Source: Polyporus tsugae (Eukaryota > Basidiomycota > Agaricomycetes > Polyporales > Polyporaceae). Taken from it: a stretch of 64,000 nucleotides of DNA. Below, piece after piece: positions 58,298 through 64,000 of this stretch. The translations under genes and the position numbers were made by a program. Position 1 is the first letter of the stretch; each line of letters starts with the position of its first letter. The stretch is taken from assembly GCA_024305745.1 (NCBI GenBank), contig JAHRBS010000007.1, positions 3,844,001-3,908,000 of the forward strand, given 5' to 3'. The notes below the pieces were generated by a model, which was not told the origin of the DNA, searched no databases, and saw only the letters and a program-made list of their open reading frames with translations.

Positions 58298-59783
58298 CTA
58301 TAACGAGTCACACATCCGAGTGTCCCTCCCGTCTTCCGGCGCAGTGCTGCAGAACGTGGAGGGGCGAAACCTGATGATACTCGGCGCAACGTGCTCCCCC
58401 CGGTAAGGCGCAGCCTGACCGAGATCGCTCAGTGGCGATAATCCCCATTCCAGCGGCGAGCAGTTTACTGCGGTGATAACAATAATTACGGTTGGGTATA
58501 TGGCCTGCGAGATGGAGGTCAGCACCCGGATGCGTGTTCATGTGTTGGAATGGCATTCACCACAATGGGCACGAGACATCCGTAGACGAAATAGTACCCG
58601 GCGTCGACGAGCGCGCTCGAACCTCCATACGTGAACTGATATATGAGGACCACGGCCTATTTGAAAAGCGTCAGCGATATACCGGGACTTTCTATAATAT
58701 GATACAGACTGAGGTCCTGCTCACCAGAATAGCGCAGTAGACACTGCCAGACTCTATGAAGAGCGCAAGCACCTTGAGGACTCGCGTCTTGGTTCCAGAC
58801 GTGTCACCCAGATACTTCTTCAAACGGCGCCTGTGGAAGCTATAGCACGCCATCTCACTGATCATGGAGTATACAGTACCACGGAGATCACTTACCAGGC
58901 TTTGAATCCGATCAATGACGTTGCGGTGAGGTTCGTGACGAGGGACATTGCAGCGGCTGCATCCGTGAAACCACTGCCTCCATACATCAAGTAGATGTCT
59001 ATCAGAGGACCTATGTCTGACCGCTGAGCTCCAATGATACCGAAAACTGAGACAACGTGAGTAAGTCCCTTACACCAAAAGGTAACGGGCACGTACTAAG
59101 AGTTAGAACAAGTAGGATCGGTCCGGTGCAGTAGATGACTCTGCTTTGCCAGATAACGCATGCACGCCACCATACGACAGCATCTCCGAGGATGATCTGC
59201 GTGGGTAAGGTCTTCATCAGGTGGATCGCGGTTACGGGGACAGACTCACATTAATGCCGAGTGCAATGGTCACCATCCATGACTGTTTAAGTACCGCCTT
59301 CTCGAGGGCAACGAGACTCGCGCGCCCGTCATACCCGTCCGACAAGATGATACCCTCGTTTACCTCTGACACAATGCGAGTCATGCTTGCCCAGTTCCAA
59401 ATAAGCCCGGCCATGTATAGGCTAGTAGACGCGTATAAGATGATTGTGCTGAGAAGCGGTATTCTGATCGATGTGTCGCGCGATTCTCGCCGGCGGCTAT
59501 ATCGACACAGAGTCAGTATAATGGGTAGACATAAAGTTAGGGTACTAACAGGAGCAGGGAGACAGTCGTAAAAGAAAGGACCGTCAAGACACCTGTGATG
59601 CTGTAAGCATTATGACGTCGACTTGCAGACATCCAGCTCACCAAAAAGTAGGCTCGAGAGCGAGAACTGCAGGATGCGTGTAGTTGCATCGTGAGCGAAA
59701 TATCGGCCAATGTCTAGTGCATACTTGTTAACCTTGACATCGCTCGGTCCGGGAGTAGTCATAGCGACATAATCAAGAGGCAT
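58298..59783 (-). CDS. Basidiomycete multispan membrane protein (about 7 TM)
   Basis: Eight exons on the minus strand: 59783..59642, 59592..59550, 59496..59250, 59196..59097, 59046..58896, 58830..58725, 58656..58561 and 58504..58298, giving 363 aa, all phases fitting. Hydrophobic segments alternate with short loops: VLTVLSFTTVSLLL, IPLLSTIILYASTSLYMAGL, VTIALGINIILGDAVVWWRA, TGPILLVLTLIFGII, AAAMSLVTNLTATSLIGFKA, YCAILAVVLIYQFTYG, AIYPTVIIVITAVNCS. The motif NIILGDAVVWWRACVIW is typical of a large Agaricomycete-specific family of integral membrane proteins without assigned function. The ATG at 59783 was chosen as the first giving a sensible N-terminus; one at 59840 is also in frame. It is convergent with the MLKL-like gene, with 81 bp between stop codons. 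Confidence 0.8.
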
Positions 59784-61297
59784 TCGACGTCGTGAGGTGA
59801 GGCTGAATGGATAGGATGGGGGTCGAAAGCTGAGAGCCACTGAAGGCTCACCTGCCTTTGAAAGAACGTATAAGGTTCGGTTGCTATCTTCGAGATGTTA
59901 GATGGATATGGATGATTGTACATGGCTTGTTCATCTGCCTCCCGCGGGGTCAGAAAGATCTATCGGTACCGATGGTTGGTTCTATTTTCGATGTGGGACT
60001 TTGAAAAACGAAGTCCAGGCTTCGGCTATGAGATCAGGGCTCGATTCGACGTGGTAGTACGCTGGCAGCATTTGCGTACTTACCTGGTACCGTACAACGC
60101 CACTCATCGAAGCATACTCTCATACCGACCTGAAAACCGAACCCCCTAGCGGCGCTAGCGTGCCGGCTCGCGAGATCGCATCGTACCTCTGGCAGTTGGT
60201 ATCTGCGGCGCCATGGGTAGTTAACAAAACCCGTGTAGGAGCGTTATAATTACCTAGCAGCGTTCGGGCGTACCATCCATCATGTCCGCCCATCCCCATC
60301 CGCAGCGTCGCCAGGCCGTTGTACATCCAGTTCTGCGGCTAGTGCCAGAACACGAAGGACGTGATCGCGTTACGGATGACTTTGACACTTGAAGTGTCTG
60401 AGGTGGGCAGGAGATCCAGGTTAGGCGCACCCGCGCTCGCGATCGCCGATGGCCAGGATGCGTCCAGCCAGTCCAGGGTGTATGGGATCAGAAGCCGGGC
60501 TTGCCAGTGTCCTGCTCGAAGCTTCGGCCGTTGTTCGGCCGCATCCTGGCCGCGACGTCCGTCATATAGTCCCTTGGTTTTGCCAACCGCGACGCCCGCG
60601 ATGCCGCCAGGACGGAACGAGATCCTAGAGCTTGTGCCGGAGAAACTTGGATCCGGAGAACCCGACCGAGACGAAGTTGCTATCTCCAAGATATCAGACG
60701 TCTGATCGCACCCGTTCGTGATTCGCTGTCGACTCACCTGAGGATCCATCGATGTGTTTTCTGTCAAAGTGTTTGAAGACTAGCTACCCGTGGACAGAGG
60801 TTTGGGATGATGTACTTGTGTTTGTCTAAGTGCTAATGGTGGGATTAGACAAAGGAGAGAATGAGTCGGTTGCATCGCGGAACTGGAGGGTGAGGCGCCT
60901 AGACTGCAACAGTCGAATCAATTGATTCAACGATGAATCAGTGACGGACGACCTCCCCGAGATATCAGAGACGATACACCACCTGACCGCTCAGCATTTG
61001 GGGCAGAGGATTGGATCGAGCAGTTTGAATTTACTGGGATGCCCATCGTTCCTAGGACCATTTTTGTGATGTATCACAACCACCGATGACGATATGAATT
61101 GAGAGATCACGTACATTATTCGTGGCGCCATCCGTGAAATTGAATGGAGCCATAGACGTACTAAGTAAATCCAACTCAATTGCAAGCCGCTCCCTCAACT
61201 TGCATGATCATACAGGGTAGTGGCTACAGGCTGATTCGTCAGTAATGCTATAAATTCTCACTCACAATCGAAACCGAGGGGGCCCCCCGTCTACCCA
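59784..61297. other. Region with one doubtful minus-strand frame, no firm gene
   Basis: A minus-strand frame at 60767..60339 (starting MTENTSMDPQ and ending ITSFVFWH) is followed, after a single TAG, by an in-frame continuation PQNWMYNGLATLRMGMGGHD ending at a GTAATT donor near 60255. The TAG may be a nonsense mutation or a splice acceptor. No family recognised, so it is listed as unresolved rather than as a gene. Nothing else supported here. Confidence 0.3.
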
Positions 61298-62311
61298 TCA
61301 CTCCAACCACGCATCCATCTTCTCCCATAGGCCCCTCTGCTCATCTCTCCACTCCTCCGTCTTCGCCTTGACGCAATCTGCGCATACACCCTCCGCGGCC
61401 CAGTCGATCGCGATGATCCGCTCAAGCGTCTCCAGCGGGCGACACAGCCCGTTATCGTCGAGCGCAGGCTGGATGACGAGGGGCATCCACAGCTCCGCGA
61501 ACACGTCCGTGCATGTCATATGGCCTGCGGTCGCCATGGTGAAGAGGACAGGAGTGAAGTGCGCGACAAGCAACTCAAGGAGCGTGTCGCATCGCGCGGT
61601 GAGTTCTGGGGAAAGTCTCGGGTGTGTAGCCGGGGTTTGGGCATCGTCTTCTAGAGACTTGTGCTCGTGGGGGTGTGTCGCGACGGTATAGTACAGCGGC
61701 TTGCTGATCTGTAGCAGCCTAAGCTGCGGCGGGGAATGGCTAGCAAATTGGATGTACTCACGGAAGGGATGTCATATTTCACGGAAAGGGTGAGTGCCTC
61801 TTCAGCGTGTTCTGATCGCAGGAAGGCTTCGGGATGTGCTGGAAACAATGCTTCCAGTCGGCTCTTCACGGGCGTGTGTAAAGACGGGAAGTCGAGTTGC
61901 TGCTGCGATGACACCCTCAACAGAGCCGCTAGCCTTTGAAACGACGTGGAATCATCCAGGGGGCTGTGATGGCCCCCAGAAAGCGATAAGTGGGTGGAGG
62001 AATGCACTGAAGCTGGCTCACACATCATGGTAGAGATACTCGAGCAGGATCTCCAAGTCGCCACTCTTGACCTCTAGCTCATCCGGAATGTGAACAACAA
62101 CCAAACCGTCTACCAACTTCGTGCCCTTCTCGAGATCGTCTGGTGGGTACAGCGTTGCTAGAAGCCGCGAATGGCGTGCAAGTAGTGTGCGGTGGACCTT
62201 GTAGAGATTGTCGTGCGTTTGGAGGATTAGAGACCGGTCATCCAGCCAGTACTTGTCATGTCGACGCCATTTCGGGCCGGTTTTCGTATCAACAGGAACG
62301 GTCAAGGTCAT
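61298..62311 (-). CDS. BTB/POZ domain protein
   Basis: Three exons on the minus strand, 62311..62022, 61963..61762 and 61723..61298, give 305 aa. The N-terminal 100 residues form a BTB/POZ fold typical of basidiomycetes: HDKYWLDDRSLILQTHDNLY, VHRTLLARHSRLLATLYPPD, VVVHIPDELEVKSGDLEILL, EYLYHDVPLDDS. A helical region follows (FQRLAALLRVSSQQQLDFPS, EEALTLSVKYDIPS) and then a conserved C-terminal domain with paired cysteines (EGVCADCVKAKTEEW). BTB domains mediate dimerisation and often bring substrates to Cullin-3 ligases; the partner here is unknown. The last intron's acceptor GCAG/CTTAGG keeps phase 0. Agaricomycete genomes usually carry many such genes. Confidence 0.85.
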
Positions 62312-62770
62312 GGCTGCGTGGGGAGGAAGAGCACTACGAGTGACTAGGGAGAGTTCGCGGGGGATGCTGGGGGGGATGCATACTTAATATTGAAGTGACC
62401 CTGAGGACCGGGACCGGACCGGAGTCGGAGGTGTGGGCGCACCGGCCGGGCAGCAAAGCCGGGCACCGCGTCACGGGCGCCGGGCTCGCTCTTGGCAGGT
62501 TGGAGTTGGGTTGGAGTTGTAACACCACGCCTCATTTCATTCTGTGGCGGCAAACACGTCCAATGCTTTGGGGATTTCACAAGGTGTGCGGGTCCTCTGA
62601 AGTCCGGGATCCCCAGCGGCTGACGTCATTATGCGACACTCAAACCCTCTCCGCTGCAACATGTCCGAGTCGCATGGGTTGATGTACGTCCTGGTGTTAT
62701 ATAAAATGGCCGAAGAGGCTCCTACCCAGGCATCCCACTATACCCCGGGGGTTCCAGCTTGGTTCACGTC

Positions 62771-64000
62771 ATGTTTCGCTGCTTTGTTGCTGTGATCGCT
62801 CTCAGGCTCACGGCTCTGACCATTGCAAAGCCCACACCCGACCCTGCACCGGCACCCACGCCAGTCCCTGCTCCCCAAGCAGTGTCAAGCATAGAGTCAG
62901 TTTTCTCAAGCGCAACCGGAGTTGTTGCCTCCGCGTTACCAAGTATGTTCTCTAAACCCTTTCTGCCGTGCTATCATGACGTTGGTTTTGATGACGTCAT
63001 CACAGGTATCCTGGGCTCATGGCCAAGCCTGAGCGACATTGAGAAGAAGGTCGGCAATGGGTCCGACTTGCAGAACGTGTCCGCTTCTGCGCTTCTAATA
63101 CCGTCCTATGCGAACTTTTCTGGCAAGTGAGTGACCGTCGTTTGTGCAGTCCACCGTTCACTGTGATGTCTGACAGCATTCAAGCTGGAACCTACGGTTC
63201 TATGGCCTAGCGTACAAGTTACCAAACATCAGCACATCAGACCTGGACTCCATCATTAACGGTCTCTCCACTAACGACCTGAACTCGACCCAGCAACAGC
63301 TCCTCCAGAACCGTACGCAAGACCTCGCCTCCATTCCCATCCCCAAGGCGAACCTCACCGCCACGGTCACAGCAAATGGGTCTTCCGTTACGAACTCCTC
63401 TAGTATTCAACTTGCGACAGCCGACGACGTGGGAGAGTTCGACCAGTTCGTCACTGTCCCCGGTCTTGGCAGCAATGACTCCTCCACCGTTCGAGTTGTC
63501 CAGACGGGCATCGCGAACGTCACTGGGCCCGGCAACGGCACCGTCATCCTAGTGCCCACTCAGGGCATCTCGGTTGTCTCCGACATCGACGATGTCCTGC
63601 GCATCACCAAGGTCTACGTCCCTAACCAGGGTCTATACAACTCGTTCGTCCAGCCGTACGTGAACGTGCCCGGCATCCCTGAGCTCTTTGCGAATTGGTC
63701 GAAGAGTCTCCCTGGAGCGGCATTCCATTACGACACGATGACTCCCTTGCAACTCACGAGGACGTATGTGGACTACTTGTTCAACAACTTCCCTCTCGGG
63801 TCGTTGGAGATGCGCCCGATCAACTTGACGGACCCGAGTCAGATACTGGAGGCGAGGCAGAACAGCTTGCTGAAGCTGTTCCAGACGTTCCCTCAGCGGA
63901 AGTTCGGTGCGTTATACGGCATTGCGGTTCATTCAATACAATTTTGGCTCACATATTGATATTACTTTCGCCGTAGTGCTTATCGGCGATACGTCCTCCT
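62771..64000 (+). CDS. Secreted APP1-type phosphatidate phosphatase, 5' part
   Basis: Exons 62771..62942, 63006..63126, 63185..63906 and 63977..>64000; the gene runs off the right edge. The N-terminus MFRCFVAVIALRLTALTIAK is a signal peptide, followed by a Pro/Ala spacer (PTPDPAPAPTPVPAP). The body matches the fungal APP1 (DUF2183) family: WNLRFYGLAYKLPNI, EFDQFVTVPGLGSND, GISVVSDIDDVLRITKVY (catalytic DxDxV, Asp231/Asp233, HAD-like), PYVNVPGIPELFANW, FHYDTMTPLQLTRTYVDYLF, FPQRKFVLIGDTSS. Family enzymes dephosphorylate phosphatidate; yeast App1 is an actin-patch protein, but secreted versions with many N-glycosylation sites, as here, are common in basidiomycetes. The acceptor at 63185 (TTCAAG) rather than the nearer GACAG is needed to keep frame. 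Intact within the window. Confidence 0.88.

Overview
The window is nuclear DNA of a filamentous basidiomycete, most likely an Agaricomycete (Polyporales-like). The reasons are high GC, very intron-rich genes with short (about 45-75 nt) GT-AG introns, CTAAC/CTAAT-type branch sites, and lineage-typical families: multi-copy Kre9/Knh1-like secreted proteins, a BTB/POZ gene, an APP1-type phosphatase, a basidiomycete multispan membrane protein and a kinase-like gene. No bacterial operon, CRISPR array, rRNA, complete transposon or convincing tRNA was found.

Layout. 0-0.35 kb: 3' end of a RING-finger gene. 0.4-7.4 kb: tandem array of three duplicated units, each carrying one small secreted Kre9/Knh1-like gene with identical intron positions and a shared CCAAT/TATA promoter; a ~1.5 kb unrelated segment interrupts the array. 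7.76-9.45 kb: adenylosuccinate synthase. 9.7-11.05 kb: a basic, proline-rich, probably nuclear protein. 12-18.4 kb: three copies of an orphan family (about 185 aa), one with a nonsense codon. Each copy is preceded by the same paired E-box, CACGTG-N5-CACGTG. The third copy is divergent from a 616-aa orphan gene, and a fragment of that partner survives beside the second copy. 18.9-21.3 kb: MYND zinc-finger protein. 21.4-27.5 kb: gene-poor zone with two orphan terminal exons. 27.5-28.6 kb: Pcl/Pho80-type cyclin. 28.6-35 kb: gene-poor. 35.0-36.3 kb: seven-exon coiled-coil/AT-hook gene. 38.7-40.1 kb: kinase-like gene. 40.8-41.5 kb: small gene with an in-frame TAG that sits exactly at a possible splice acceptor. 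41.7-43.3 kb: a decayed RPN6 (proteasome lid) copy. 44.1-49.0 kb: P4-ATPase flippase. 49.8-54.7 kb: SMC1 cohesin subunit (21 exons). 55.5-58.2 kb: MLKL-like helical domain plus degenerate kinase domain, probably disrupted. 58.3-59.8 kb: multispan membrane protein. 61.3-62.3 kb: BTB/POZ protein. 62.8 kb to the edge: secreted APP1-type phosphatidate phosphatase.

Housekeeping genes (adenylosuccinate synthase, SMC1, flippase, cyclin) are interspersed with fast-evolving, duplicated and decaying gene families. The least explained element is the 12-18 kb locus, a repeatedly duplicated divergent gene pair of unknown function under a strictly spaced double E-box. Exon coordinates were derived by hand from reading-frame continuity and splice sites; no homology search was run.
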